From NCBI GenBank assembly GCA_963815125.1, contig CAWFFM010000002.1:1798001-1862000 (forward strand): 64,000 bases of DNA, in the 5' to 3' direction. Of the stretch, positions 26,369 to 35,144 are shown one piece after another. The DNA comes from Actinocatenispora sp963815125 (GTDB taxonomy: Bacteria > Actinomycetota > Actinomycetes > Mycobacteriales > Micromonosporaceae). The notes under the pieces are model-generated. The model saw nothing but the letters and a program-made list of their open reading frames with translations, searched no databases and had not been told where the DNA came from. Positions within the stretch are counted from its first letter, which is position 1. Each line of letters begins with the position of its first letter. The position numbers and the translations under genes are program-made.

Positions 26369-27550
26369 ATGCATCGCTTCCCCCACTGGCCTCTCCGGCC
26401 GCGCAGACGACCGAAGGTGTACGCGGTCCTGTTGTCTCTGGCGGCCGTGACCGGCCTGCTGACCGCAACGCTGACCGCGCCCGCGCTGGCCGACACCAGC
26501 CCCGACCCCTCCCCGTCGACCCCGTCAGCATCGTCGAGTCCCAGCTCCGCACCGAGCACTACTCCGAGCAGTTCTCCGAGCACCAGTGCCAGCCCGGGTA
26601 CGAGCACCGCACCGTCCTCGGACCCGTCCGCCGGCAACCTGGAGGTGGAGGTCGTCTTCGGCCCCTGGATGGCGTACGAGGGTCAGGTCGTCACGATAGT
26701 GACCAGTGTGGTCGCCAACCCGGACCACCTCACCGGGACCGTATCCATCCCCATCACCCACACCGGTCCGCTCACCTACATCGGGCCGGGGCCAGACACA
26801 CACGGTTGTGTCACCGCCAGCCCGCCGGACCACGTGACCTGTCCCCTGCCCTCGGCGATCAACACACTCTCCCAGGTCCGGTTCCGCGTCGGGAAGATCA
26901 CCGGCGGTGATCTCATCACCTACGCCACGAACGTCACGGTGACCGCGTCCGACGGCGAGACATTCACCAGACACCCGGGCATCAAGCTGGCCGTCAGTCA
27001 CGTCCCCGGGTCACCATCCCCGTCGACGGCCTGGTCCTACCTGCACGGGACGTACAAACCGTCGACCGCGGCGCCCGGCGACACGGTCGCGCTCACGGTG
27101 AGCTCACAGCACACCATTGTCGGGGGTTCCATCGACATCTCGGGCAGCAGATGGCTGATCTACCAGAAGTGCTGGCCCGTGGCGGGGGGCGGATACTGCG
27201 GCCCCAACAAGTTCGGCCCGCCCTACTTCCGGTGCACTCCCGATGACGAAAACTCGCCCGGTATCCTCTGCACGTTCTACTTCCGGGTGGCCAGCAATGC
27301 GCCGGCGCAGATCTCGCAGAACCTGATCCTGGAGGACGACGAGATCATCGCGGCACGCAGCACGGCGTACCTGACGATCCGCCGGCATGGCGGCAGTTCG
27401 GTACCTCCGGTCAGTCCCGTGAGCAGCAACGGCGACCTGCCCGTCACCGGAGCCTCGCTGCCCCTGTACGCCGGTCTGGCGGCGACGCTGCTGACCGGCG
27501 GGGCCGCCCTGATCCTGCTCGCTCGTCGACGGACACGACGAGCACGCTGA
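26369..27550 (+). CDS. LPVTG-anchored surface protein with Ser/Thr/Pro stalk
   Basis: 393 residues. A signal peptide with hydrophobic core (VYAVLLSLAAVTGLL, cleaved near residue 41), a Ser/Thr/Pro-rich stalk (about 42-90), two beta-sandwich regions (about 91-200 and 210-350) and a cell-wall sorting signal: LPVTG, a hydrophobic helix and an Arg-rich tail (RRRTRRAR). Attached to peptidoglycan by a sortase that is not in the window. A perfect six-base-arm inverted repeat (GGTGAA/TTCACC, 26299-26313) upstream might be regulatory. Confidence 0.75.
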   Translation: MHRFPHWPLRPRRRPKVYAVLLSLAAVTGLLTATLTAPALADTSPDPSPSTPSASSSPSSAPSTTPSSSPSTSASPGTSTAPSSDPSAGNLEVEVVFGPWMAYEGQVVTIVTSVVANPDHLTGTVSIPITHTGPLTYIGPGPDTHGCVTASPPDHVTCPLPSAINTLSQVRFRVGKITGGDLITYATNVTVTASDGETFTRHPGIKLAVSHVPGSPSPSTAWSYLHGTYKPSTAAPGDTVALTVSSQHTIVGGSIDISGSRWLIYQKCWPVAGGGYCGPNKFGPPYFRCTPDDENSPGILCTFYFRVASNAPAQISQNLILEDDEIIAARSTAYLTIRRHGGSSVPPVSPVSSNGDLPVTGASLPLYAGLAATLLTGGAALILLARRRTRRAR

Positions 27551-27585
27551 CGACGCCGGCTGACCGGCGGATCTCCAGGATCCGG

Positions 27586-27622
27586 GGAACCGTCGGCCGG
27601 CCGGCACGGCCGGGGTGGTTCC
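27586..27622. terminator. Possible hairpin terminator between convergent genes
   Basis: GGAACC (27586-27591) pairs with GGTTCC (27617-27622), enclosing further GGCCG/CGGCC pairing. It lies between the stop codons of the LPVTG protein (+) and the MarR regulator (-). Confidence 0.4.
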
Positions 27623-27632
27623 GGAGCCCCGG

Positions 27633-28157
27633 TCAGGATCCCGGTTGCGACCAGTCCGGGTCGGCTGCGAGTTTTTCGGCGATCCGCTCGTGGAAACTCC
27701 TGCGGGTCAACGCTTCCTCGATGTCGGTGACCACTCGACTGAGCGGGTAGGGGATCTCGTCCTCAAGTTCGGCGATGGCGGCCTCGGTGGCGCGCCACTC
27801 CGCGGCGAGCCGACCGACGATGCGGCGCGCCCTGGCGGTGAGTACGACGTTCTTGCTGCGGCCGTCCCTGCCCTGGGTCGTGCGGACGAGTCCGACGGCC
27901 CGCATCGCCGCGACCTTCTGGCTGATCGCCGAGTGGGTGCGCTGTACCGACTCGGCGAGCTCGCCGATCGTCATGGGGCCGCGCGCATGCAGCCTCATCA
28001 GCTCCATCACGAAACTCGTCTTGAGCCCTTCCACCCCGGCGTCGGCGTAGACGCGCGCGATGTCGGCGTCCATGGACTGCTGCAGGATGCGCAGCGGTCG
28101 CCAGCGGCTCTGTTGTGTCGGGTCGTCGGCCGCCCCGGGAGCGGTGTCGCTGTCCAT
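27633..28157 (-). CDS. MarR-family transcriptional regulator
   Basis: 174 residues. The winged HTH includes PMTIGELAESVQRTHSAISQ (recognition helix) and the MRAVGLVRTTQGRDGRSKNV wing, typical of MarR repressors of drug efflux genes. It faces a MFS gene, and the region between their starts holds a long near-perfect inverted repeat, so repression of both genes is likely. ATG 28157 is at the conserved length. Confidence 0.9.
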   Translation of the reverse strand: MDSDTAPGAADDPTQQSRWRPLRILQQSMDADIARVYADAGVEGLKTSFVMELMRLHARGPMTIGELAESVQRTHSAISQKVAAMRAVGLVRTTQGRDGRSKNVVLTARARRIVGRLAAEWRATEAAIAELEDEIPYPLSRVVTDIEEALTRRSFHERIAEKLAADPDWSQPGS

Positions 28158-28166
28158 GGGAAAATC

Positions 28167-28194
28167 ATAACAGCACTCATGTAAGTACTGTTAT
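28167..28194. promoter_or_regulatory. Inverted-repeat operator between MarR and MFS genes
   Basis: ATAACAGCACT (28167-28177) and AGTACTGTTAT (28184-28194) are inverted copies with one mismatch and a six-base spacer. Its AT-rich arms within high-GC surroundings and its position in the divergent promoter region indicate a MarR-binding site. Confidence 0.7.
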
Positions 28195-28238
28195 AGTTCA
28201 CGGTCCCGCCCGGCCCACGGCAGTAAAGGGATCGACCC

Positions 28239-29495
28239 ATGAACCACAGGTCACTTCGCCACAACCGCGACTTCCTGCTGCTGCAGATCGGGCAGTTGCT
28301 GTCCACCACCGGCAGTCAGGCCGCTGCGGTCGCCTATCCGCTGGTCGTGCTCATGGCCACCGGCTCGCCCGTACTGGCCGGTGCCGTGTCGTTCGCGCGG
28401 ACGGTGCCCGCCGTACTGTTCGGTCCGCTCGCCGGCGTGCTGGCCGACCGCGTCGACCGCAAGGTGTTGATGATCGCCTCCGATGCACTGCGCGCGGTCG
28501 CGGTCGGCAGCATCGGCCTGGCACTGTGGTGCAACGTCCTGCCGTACTGGCAGATCCTGCTCGTCGCGTTCGTCGAGGGCTCGTTGTCCTCACTGTTCAA
28601 CCCCGCGGCGGCAGGAATGCTGCGGTCCATCGTGCCGGCCGGTCAGCTGTCCTCGGCCGTGGCCACGCAGCAGGCACGCTCGTCGATGGCGCAGCTCGCC
28701 GGACCCCCGGCCGGCGGTGCCCTCTATGCGGTCGGCCGCGCCCTGCCGTTCGTGGCAGACGCCGCGTCGTACGTCTTCTCCCTGCTCGCCATCCTTCTGC
28801 TGCGCGCACCGTCGCAGGTCGGGAGCGTGCGGCGGGACAGGCGACTGCGTAGCGACCTTGCCGAGGGCTGGCAGTTCCTGTGGAGGCAACCGTTCCTGCG
28901 CACGACGACGTTCCTGTACTGCCTGACCAACCCGTTCGGCCCCGGCGTGCTGCTCGCCCTGGTCGTCGTGTGTCAGCGGCAGAGGTTGTCGCCGACGATC
29001 ATCGGCGTGCTGCTGGCCGCGTTCACCGGTTGCCTGCTGCTCGGCTCGCTGCTGTCCGGGCTCGTACGCCGCCGTCTGAGCACCCACATGATCATGCTTC
29101 TCGAACTCTGCGCCTGGCCGGGTCCGTTGCTGTTCGCGCTGTGGCCCAACCCGTACGTCCTCGCCGTGTCGATCCTTCCGGTGGCGTTGGCCATCCCCTC
29201 CACCGACTCCGTCGTCGTCGCCTACCGCCTCGCCGTCACGCCGGACCGGCTGGTGGGACGGGTGGAGAGCGTGCGCAGCACCCTTGCGTTGGCACTCGCG
29301 CCGTTCGGGTCGTTGCTGGCCGGGCTGATGTTGGACACCATGCCGGCGCGACTGGCGATCCCGCTGTTCATGTCGCCGACGGTGGTACTGGCGATCTGGG
29401 GTGCGCTCAGTCCAGCTCTGCGGAATCTGCCCGGACTGGACGAAGCTCCTGACGGGGTTGCGACCCCTTCCACGTCCGGCGCGCCGGGCGGATGA
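28239..29495 (+). CDS. MFS transporter, DHA3-type
   Basis: 418 residues with 12 helices. Motif-A-like LAGVLADRVDRKVLMI and a conserved AFVEGSLSSLFNPAAAGMLR region match DHA3-family drug or macrocycle/siderophore exporters. Divergent from the MarR regulator and upstream of the adenylation/halogenase operon, so it may export that operon's product; this is inference from location, since there is a 93-base gap before the next gene. The gene is likely transcribed from the MarR-controlled promoter. Confidence 0.85.
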   Translation: MNHRSLRHNRDFLLLQIGQLLSTTGSQAAAVAYPLVVLMATGSPVLAGAVSFARTVPAVLFGPLAGVLADRVDRKVLMIASDALRAVAVGSIGLALWCNVLPYWQILLVAFVEGSLSSLFNPAAAGMLRSIVPAGQLSSAVATQQARSSMAQLAGPPAGGALYAVGRALPFVADAASYVFSLLAILLLRAPSQVGSVRRDRRLRSDLAEGWQFLWRQPFLRTTTFLYCLTNPFGPGVLLALVVVCQRQRLSPTIIGVLLAAFTGCLLLGSLLSGLVRRRLSTHMIMLLELCAWPGPLLFALWPNPYVLAVSILPVALAIPSTDSVVVAYRLAVTPDRLVGRVESVRSTLALALAPFGSLLAGLMLDTMPARLAIPLFMSPTVVLAIWGALSPALRNLPGLDEAPDGVATPSTSGAPGG

Positions 29496-29594
29496 GTCGT
29501 CGGTTGTTGCCGCCGCCTCTTGATCACAAAGCGGACCTCCGGTTAGGTGTGAGTTGCTGACGCACACCACCACCCGAGGGCGGAACGCTTGCCG

Positions 29595-31385
29595 ATGAAC
29601 GACGACGATCCAAGGACGCTCCAGCTGCTCTTCGAGGATCGCGTACGGAGGATGCCGGACAGCATCGCGCTGGATTTCGAAGGCGACCGGGTCAGCTACG
29701 GCGAGCTGAACCGGCGCGCCAACCAGCTGGCCCACCATCTGCGCGGAACCGGCGGGGTACGCCCCGGTGACCGGGTGGCGATCCTGGCCCGGCACCCGCT
29801 GCGGGTGGTCGTCGCCATCCTGGCCGCGGTCAAGGCCGGTGGCGCCTACGTCCCCCTGGACCCGGCCAGCCCACCGAAGGTGACGCAGCAGATCGTCGAG
29901 GACGTGGCACCCCGCGCGATGGTGATCGAGTCCTCGGTGGCGGCCGGGGCGATGTTCTTCGACGGCGAGCTCGTCGTCCTCGATGTCGTGGCAAACACGC
30001 TGTCCACCCCGGACACCGATCCCGCGCCGCTGGCGGGTCACGCCGATCTCGCGTACGTGATCTACACCTCGGGAACGACCGGGAAGCCCAAGGGGATCGC
30101 CGTCGAGCACCGGGCCATCGTCAACACGGTGACGTGGCGTAACGCCTACTACGGATTCGGTCCGCAGGACGTGGCGTTGGCCATTTCGCAGCCGTCGTTC
30201 GACAGTTCCGTCGCGGACACCTTCTGCGCGCTGACGGCCGGGGCACGGCTGGTGCTGCCCCGGCGGGACCGGATCACCGACCGGCGTTATCTGGCCGGAC
30301 TGGTGACAGACCGCGGGGTCACCCACTTCCTCGTCACTCCTGCGCTGTACACGCGCATCCTCGGCGGGATCGACGCACGTTCGGCGACATCGCTGCGGGG
30401 CGTCACGATCGCCGGCGAACAGTTCACCTCGAGCCTCACCCAGGAGCACTTCCGCCGACTCCCCGACGTGAAGCTGTTCAACGAGTACGGGCCTTCCGAG
30501 AACGCGGTCTGCTCCACCGTCCACCCGCTCGCCGCCAGCGACACCAGCGTGCTGATCGGTAGACCGATCGACAGGGTCGAGGCGTTCGTACTGGCCGGGG
30601 ACGGTACAAGGGTGCAGCCGGGCGAAACCGGGGAGCTGCACCTGGGCGGGGCCGGGTTGGCCCGGGGGTACCTGGGCAATCCGGAGCTGACCGCGGAGAA
30701 GTTCTTCACCCTGCCCACACCCGCGGGCAACGGGCAGCGGGTCTACCGGACCGGAGACATCGTCCGCCTGTGCGCGGACGGCAATCTCCAGTTCGTCGGG
30801 CGCGGGGACGCGCAGGTGAAGATCCGTGGCCGTCGCGTCGAGTTGGGCCACGTGGCCGAGATCCTCGCGGGGGACGGGGTGGTCGACCACGTCCATCTGC
30901 TGTGCCACGACACCGATTCCGCGGTGTCCGGCCTGATCGCCTTCGTCCAGGGGCCCGCCGACGACGACATCGGTCGACTCGATGCGCTGGCGCGGGAGAA
31001 CCTTCCGGAGTACATGGTGCCGACGGCGATCATCCCGATCGACGCTCTGCCCCTCACCGGCAACGGCAAGGTGGACGAAGCGACCCTGACCGAGCTGTAC
31101 ACGGCAACCGTCGGCCGGGGAGGCCCCGACTCGCGGTCGGCGACGCCGACCGAGGCCGCGCTCCTGGAGGTCTGGCAGGGCATCTTCGCACCCCTGCGCG
31201 TGGGCCTCGACGACGACTTCTTCGACCTCGGCGGAGACTCCCTCAGTGTCATGGATCTCACCGCCGGGGTGGAGGAACGGCTCGGCTTTCCCCTGGAAAA
31301 TTCGGCTGTGTATGCGGACCGGACCATCCGGAGTCTGGCGCGATCCATCGACAGCCGACGGACCGACAAGGCGGGTCTCCTGTGA
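29595..31385 (+). CDS. NRPS-type adenylation plus carrier protein didomain
   Basis: About 596 residues: an adenylation domain (1-500) that activates an amino or aryl acid as an adenylate, with IYTSGTTGKPKG (A3), FNEYGPSENAVCSTVH (A5), VYRTGD (A7), KIRGRRVELGHV (A8) and TGNGKV (A10), then a carrier domain with DDDFFDLGGDSLS, where Ser549 would hold phosphopantetheine. No condensation or thioesterase domain. My manual reading of the ten specificity positions is D-S-A-L-T-A-E-V-C-K, loosely like tyrosine-type codes; low confidence. TTG 29589 is an alternative start. It overlaps the halogenase start (GTGA). Confidence 0.85.
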   Translation: MNDDDPRTLQLLFEDRVRRMPDSIALDFEGDRVSYGELNRRANQLAHHLRGTGGVRPGDRVAILARHPLRVVVAILAAVKAGGAYVPLDPASPPKVTQQIVEDVAPRAMVIESSVAAGAMFFDGELVVLDVVANTLSTPDTDPAPLAGHADLAYVIYTSGTTGKPKGIAVEHRAIVNTVTWRNAYYGFGPQDVALAISQPSFDSSVADTFCALTAGARLVLPRRDRITDRRYLAGLVTDRGVTHFLVTPALYTRILGGIDARSATSLRGVTIAGEQFTSSLTQEHFRRLPDVKLFNEYGPSENAVCSTVHPLAASDTSVLIGRPIDRVEAFVLAGDGTRVQPGETGELHLGGAGLARGYLGNPELTAEKFFTLPTPAGNGQRVYRTGDIVRLCADGNLQFVGRGDAQVKIRGRRVELGHVAEILAGDGVVDHVHLLCHDTDSAVSGLIAFVQGPADDDIGRLDALARENLPEYMVPTAIIPIDALPLTGNGKVDEATLTELYTATVGRGGPDSRSATPTEAALLEVWQGIFAPLRVGLDDDFFDLGGDSLSVMDLTAGVEERLGFPLENSAVYADRTIRSLARSIDSRRTDKAGLL

Positions 31386-33157
31386 GCGATCAGATCGGAA
31401 CCGACTCCCTGTTCACCGGTGTGGACTACGACGTGGTCATCGCGGGCGGCGGTCTGGCCGGTCTCTGCCTCGCCAAACAGCTCAGGGACGCGTACCCGGG
31501 GCTCTCCGTCGTCGTCTGTGAGCGCGAGCGTTCCCCGATCCCGTTGTCCGCGTTCAAGGTCGGCGAATCGTCGGTCGAGGTGGGTGCCTACTACTTCGCC
31601 GAGGTCATCGGCCTGCGGGACTATCTGGAGGAGCAGCAACTGGAGAAGCTGGGCCTCCGGTACTTCTACGGCGGCGGATCCGGCCTGCACGAGGAGACCG
31701 AGTTCGGTGTCCGCCGCTTCCTCCCGGCGAAGTCCTACCAGCTCAACCGCGGTTCCCTGGAGGAACACCTGCGCCTGGTGGTCCAGGACGCGGGAGCCAG
31801 GCTGATCCAGGGCGTGAAGGTCCTCGACATCGAACTCGGCGGGCAGGACGACGCGCACCGGGTGACCTACCAGCCGGCCGAGCAGGAGGACGCGGAGCCC
31901 GTCACCGTCACCTGCCGCTGGGTCGTCGACGCCACCGGCCGGCACCGTCTGCTGCAACGCAAGCTCGACCTCACCAAGCGCTACCCCAAGCCACACAACT
32001 CGGTCTGGTTCCGTCTCGAGGGGCGTCTGGACACCGACGATGCCGTCGCCGCCGACCACACCGCCTGGCACGACCGCGCGCAGGAACCGCGCTGGCACTC
32101 CACCAACCACTTCATGTTCGAGGGCGGCTGGGTATGGGCCATTCCGCTGGCGCCCGACCACACCAGCGTCGGCATCGTCGTGGCCGACGAGCTGCACCCG
32201 GTCACCAAGTTCAACCGGATCGAGAAGGCGATCGACTTCGTGGCCGAGCGGGTCCCGGGCTTCGACCCCGCCATCCGCGAGCTACCGGTCCTCGACTTCC
32301 GCGTGCTGAAGAACTACAGCCACTCCTCGAAGCAGGTCTTCTCGCCTGACCGTTGGGCCTGCGTCGGCGACGCCGCGGTCTTCGCCGACCCGTACTACTC
32401 GGTGGGGTCCAATCTGATCGGCTACGCCAACACCTTCGTCACGGAGATGGTGGGCCGGGACACGAAGCAGTCCCTCGACGAGGACTACCTGCGTTACGCC
32501 AACCGGTGGTTCCTCTCCCTGGCCGAGGAACTCACCCGCAACATCCAGGGCTCGTACGGGTTCCACGACAACGCCGTCATCATGTCGCTCAAGACCATCT
32601 GGGACTACTACGTCGGATGGTCCTTCTCCGACCCGCAGTTCTACGGGCGCACCTTCCTGGACGAGTCGGCGAGTACGACGCTCAGCGCCCTCGGTGCGCA
32701 CGCGGTCGCGACCCAGGGCACGATCATGCGGCTGTTCCACGAGTGGGCGGCGAGCTACCGCGGGGTGTTCGACTACGACTACATCGACTACTACGACGAC
32801 GTACCCACGCTCGCCCGCCTCTTCGTACAGAACCTGCCCGGGGCGGAGCCGACCGATTTCGGCACGGTGATCACCAGCGTGCGGGACGGCCTGCAGCGCA
32901 TCGAGGAGCTCGCCCACGTCATCTTCTACCTGGCACTCGAGGACGCCCTGCCGGAGCGGCTGGCGGAGGTCCGTTCCCGCGGCTGGCTCAACGTCTCGGC
33001 GCTGAGCCTGGACCCGCGGCGCTGGGAGGCAGACGGGCTCTTCACACCGAAGAGCCGACCCCGCCTGGACAAGGTCCAGGTCCTGGAGGAAGAGATGCGC
33101 AACCTCTACCGGGTCACGTCGCCCGCGGGTGGGTCCGGGGTGGCCCAGATCAAATGA
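31382..33157 (+). CDS. Flavin-dependent halogenase-like enzyme (carrier-bound substrate type)
   Basis: 591 residues. FAD-binding GGGLAGL (22-28), a lysine in FKVGESSVE (Lys59) at the position of the conserved catalytic lysine, and WVWAIP (250-255), which fits the halogenase WxWxIP motif. The later GDAAVFADPYYSVGS segment is the FAD-closing region. The C-terminal part is longer than in tryptophan halogenases, as in enzymes acting on carrier-tethered substrates. Four-base GTGA overlap with the A-carrier gene implies a fixed ratio. Likely halogenates the substrate on the upstream carrier domain; a hydroxylase role cannot be excluded. Confidence 0.8.
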   Translation: MSDQIGTDSLFTGVDYDVVIAGGGLAGLCLAKQLRDAYPGLSVVVCERERSPIPLSAFKVGESSVEVGAYYFAEVIGLRDYLEEQQLEKLGLRYFYGGGSGLHEETEFGVRRFLPAKSYQLNRGSLEEHLRLVVQDAGARLIQGVKVLDIELGGQDDAHRVTYQPAEQEDAEPVTVTCRWVVDATGRHRLLQRKLDLTKRYPKPHNSVWFRLEGRLDTDDAVAADHTAWHDRAQEPRWHSTNHFMFEGGWVWAIPLAPDHTSVGIVVADELHPVTKFNRIEKAIDFVAERVPGFDPAIRELPVLDFRVLKNYSHSSKQVFSPDRWACVGDAAVFADPYYSVGSNLIGYANTFVTEMVGRDTKQSLDEDYLRYANRWFLSLAEELTRNIQGSYGFHDNAVIMSLKTIWDYYVGWSFSDPQFYGRTFLDESASTTLSALGAHAVATQGTIMRLFHEWAASYRGVFDYDYIDYYDDVPTLARLFVQNLPGAEPTDFGTVITSVRDGLQRIEELAHVIFYLALEDALPERLAEVRSRGWLNVSALSLDPRRWEADGLFTPKSRPRLDKVQVLEEEMRNLYRVTSPAGGSGVAQIK

Positions 33158-33258
33158 CCGAGCCCACCACGCTCGCGGCTGTCCGGCTGACGCCGTGGCC
33201 GGATCCCGACGGGCTTTCCGAACGAAAGGCACTCTTGGCCTATTGCACGACACTTTGA
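33154..33258 (+). CDS. Short ORF coupled to the halogenase gene
   Basis: 34 codons beginning with ATGA at the halogenase stop (33154) and reading MTEPTTLAAVRLTPWPDPDG, then LSERKALLAYCTTL. It has no known match. Coupled start and high-GC early codons favour translation, but after about 33220 the codon style shifts to AT-rich, so it could be the truncated beginning of a longer lost gene. A role as a peptide product or regulator is speculation. Confidence 0.35.
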   Translation: MTEPTTLAAVRLTPWPDPDGLSERKALLAYCTTL

Positions 33259-33284
33259 CCTACTCGATACTCCTTGCAGATATA
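33255..33284 (+). promoter_or_regulatory. Candidate promoter of the S1 protease gene
   Basis: TTGACC (33255-33260) and GATATA (33279-33284) are spaced by 18 bases, in an AT-rich island of the genome, with the start of the protease gene at 33357. Confidence 0.4.
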
Positions 33285-33356
33285 TCCGAGCGGGATCCCC
33301 TACATCCCACATCCGGGACCGTTGACCCGGTCCCGGGCACTCCTGAGGAGGAGTCT

Positions 33357-34238
33357 GTGAGGATCACCCGTAGCCCCCACCGACGCGCCATCAGCCGTAC
33401 GGCGAAGGTTCTCGCCGCCAGCGCGGGCCTTGTCGCGGCGTCCGCATTCACCCTGCCGGCCGCGGTCTCGGCGGCCCCCCAGCACTACAGCGCCAACCAG
33501 CTGTCCAACACGCGCGCCGCGGTCGCGCAGTCAGGTGTCGCGGGCATCGCCTGGTACACCGACGCCGCCACCAACCGCGTCGTGGTGACCGCGGACAACA
33601 CCGTGTCCAGCGCCGAGATCGCCACCATCAGGCGCACCGCCGGGGACAACGCCGGCGCGGTCCAGATCAACCGCACCAGCGGCACGTTCCGGCCGCTGCT
33701 GTCCGCCGGCAACGCGATCTACGGCGGCCAGTACCGCTGTTCGCTCGGGTTCAACGTGACCAAGGGCGGCGCGTACTACTTCCTCACTGCCGGACACTGC
33801 GGCAAGGTGGCCAGCACCTGGTACACGAACTCCAGTCACACCACGCTGATCGGCTCCAACGTCGGTTACAGCTTCCCGGGCAACGACTACGCCCTGGTCC
33901 GCTACGACAACGCCTCGCTGAGCCACTCCGGCGGTTTCAGCGCCGCCAACGCGGTCGTCGGCGAGTCGGTCAAGCGCACCGGTTCGACCTCCGGCACCCA
34001 CGGCGGTACGGTCACCGCCCTGAACGTCACCGTCCGCTACTCCGATGGCGGCACCGTCAAGGGCATGATCCAGACCAACGTCTGCGCCGAGCCCGGTGAC
34101 TCCGGCGGCCCGCTGTACGACGGTTCGAAGGGCCTGGGCATCACCTCGGGCGGTAGCGGAGACTGCAAGACCGGCGGCACCACCTTCTACCAGCCGGTCC
34201 CTGAGGCGGCCAGCGCCTACGGTGTCAGCCTCTACTGA
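33357..34238 (+). CDS. Secreted S1-family serine protease (streptogrisin/alpha-lytic type)
   Basis: 293 residues. GTG start with GAGGAGGAG upstream. A signal peptide (about 1-40, cleaved after AVSAA), a short propeptide (about 41-118), then the mature protease. The catalytic triad is His147 (TAGHCG), Asp177 (NDYALVRYD) and Ser249 (GDSGGPLYDG), with a typical Cys128-Cys148 pair. Secreted extracellular digestion is likely. The propeptide is shorter than in classical streptogrisins. Followed by a strong terminator. Confidence 0.9.
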   Translation: MRITRSPHRRAISRTAKVLAASAGLVAASAFTLPAAVSAAPQHYSANQLSNTRAAVAQSGVAGIAWYTDAATNRVVVTADNTVSSAEIATIRRTAGDNAGAVQINRTSGTFRPLLSAGNAIYGGQYRCSLGFNVTKGGAYYFLTAGHCGKVASTWYTNSSHTTLIGSNVGYSFPGNDYALVRYDNASLSHSGGFSAANAVVGESVKRTGSTSGTHGGTVTALNVTVRYSDGGTVKGMIQTNVCAEPGDSGGPLYDGSKGLGITSGGSGDCKTGGTTFYQPVPEAASAYGVSLY

Positions 34239-34265
34239 TCCACAGACCCACCGCGCCATGATGCA

Positions 34266-34301
34266 GGGCCCTGCCGGATCCTCACCGACCCGGCAGGGCC
34301 C
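34266..34301 (+). terminator. Strong hairpin terminator after the protease gene
   Basis: GGGCCCTGCCGG (34266-34277) and CCGGCAGGGCCC (34290-34301) form a 12-bp perfect stem with a 12-base loop, 28 bases after the stop. Confidence 0.75.
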
Positions 34302-34388
34302 GCTGCTCTTCCGGTTCGTGTCGTCCGGCGCCGACCACCACCCAGCACGATTCCGAGGGTGTCGGTGATGCTTGGCCGCCGCCTGCGG

Positions 34389-34570
34389 TCATCGTGGGTC
34401 CGCGGGCGACTCGTCGGGCTGGCGGAGGCGTCGTATCGCGGGTGCGAGCATGGGCAGCGCCGAGAAAGCCATCCCGAACGCGCCGAGGGCGACTCCGGTC
34501 CTGCTGCCGAATGCCTCGCCGAGTATCCCGGCCAGGGCGCTGCCCAGCGGAATGGAGCCGAAGCAGCCCG
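34389..34570 (-). pseudogene. C-terminal remnant of an MFS transporter
   Basis: Minus-strand frame reading GSIPLGSALAGILGEAFGSR, then TGVALGAFGMAFSALPMLAP and AIRRLRQPDESPADPR with a normal stop at 34389. This is the last two membrane helices and cytosolic tail of an MFS drug exporter. The frame is in high-GC codon style but has no upstream part; it abuts the CGNR remnant at about 34570. Confidence 0.6.
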
Positions 34571-34576
34571 GGAGAG

Positions 34577-34850
34577 GGAGTCGTCCGAATCACCCGGGAA
34601 GTGGGCCTGGCAGGACCCGCACCTCGACCTCACGACTCCCCGTGACCGGATTGTGCGCGCGACCCTCGATCTGGTCACCCGGCCCGAACTGAGGTTGCTG
34701 CACCAGTGCGCGGACAAGATGTGCGGATGGGTCTACCTCGACACCTCGCCACGCCACAATCGTCGATGGTGCAGCGCTACCGGCTGCGGCAACCGCAACC
34801 GGGCACGTCGCTTCTACGAGCGGCGTCACGCCGGTGACGAGCGCAGCTAG
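34577..34850 (+). pseudogene. C-terminal remnant of a CGNR zinc-finger regulator
   Basis: From about 34611 the plus-strand frame reads DRIVRATLDLVTRPELRLLH and a zinc-binding CADKMCGWVYLDTS, RRWCSATGCGNRNRARR: a complete CGNR zinc finger (two Cys pairs with the CGNR signature), which in full-length proteins follows an ABATE domain. The N-terminal ABATE domain is missing and no ribosome-binding site leads into it. It faces the MFS remnant with both 5' ends lost. Confidence 0.65.
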
Positions 34851-34880
34851 CGGCAGGCGCACAGTCACGGATCTTGACAC

Positions 34881-34907
34881 AAAAAAGCCCAGGTCTATGA
34901 CCTGGGC
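34881..34907 (-). terminator. Rho-independent terminator of tRNA-Lys
   Basis: On the minus strand, GCCCAGGTC pairs with GACCTGGGC (three-base loop) followed by six U residues (the A-run at 34881-34886), directly after the tRNA 3' end. Confidence 0.85.
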
Positions 34908-34912
34908 TTTGG

Positions 34913-34985
<73 letters not shown>

Positions 34986-35103
34986 GACGGGATAGAACTT
35001 AGCACGGCCTCCCGGGCGGCGCGAAACCGATACCCGACCTCACCCCCGGCCCCGCGCGAACTACCGAGCGTACCGAGCCGTTCGTCCCTTTTGAGTAGGA
35101 AGA

Positions 35104-35134
35104 CCACGGTACGGGCGGTGCGCCCGTACCGTGG
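35104..35134 (-). terminator. Hairpin terminator of the GH92 gene
   Basis: CCACGGTACGGGC (35104-35116) pairs perfectly with GCCCGTACCGTGG (35122-35134), ten bases past the stop codon of the glycosidase on the minus strand. Confidence 0.7.
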
Positions 35135-35144
35135 CCGCCGCTCG

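Noticed and set aside
29520..29548. TTGATC/TTAGGT pair as a promoter of the A-carrier gene
   Set aside because: The -10 lacks the usual TANNNT form, so it is too weak to list.
28590..30908. 772-codon antisense open frame over the MFS and A-carrier genes
   Set aside because: The plus-strand genes have clear domains; long antisense frames are common in high-GC DNA.
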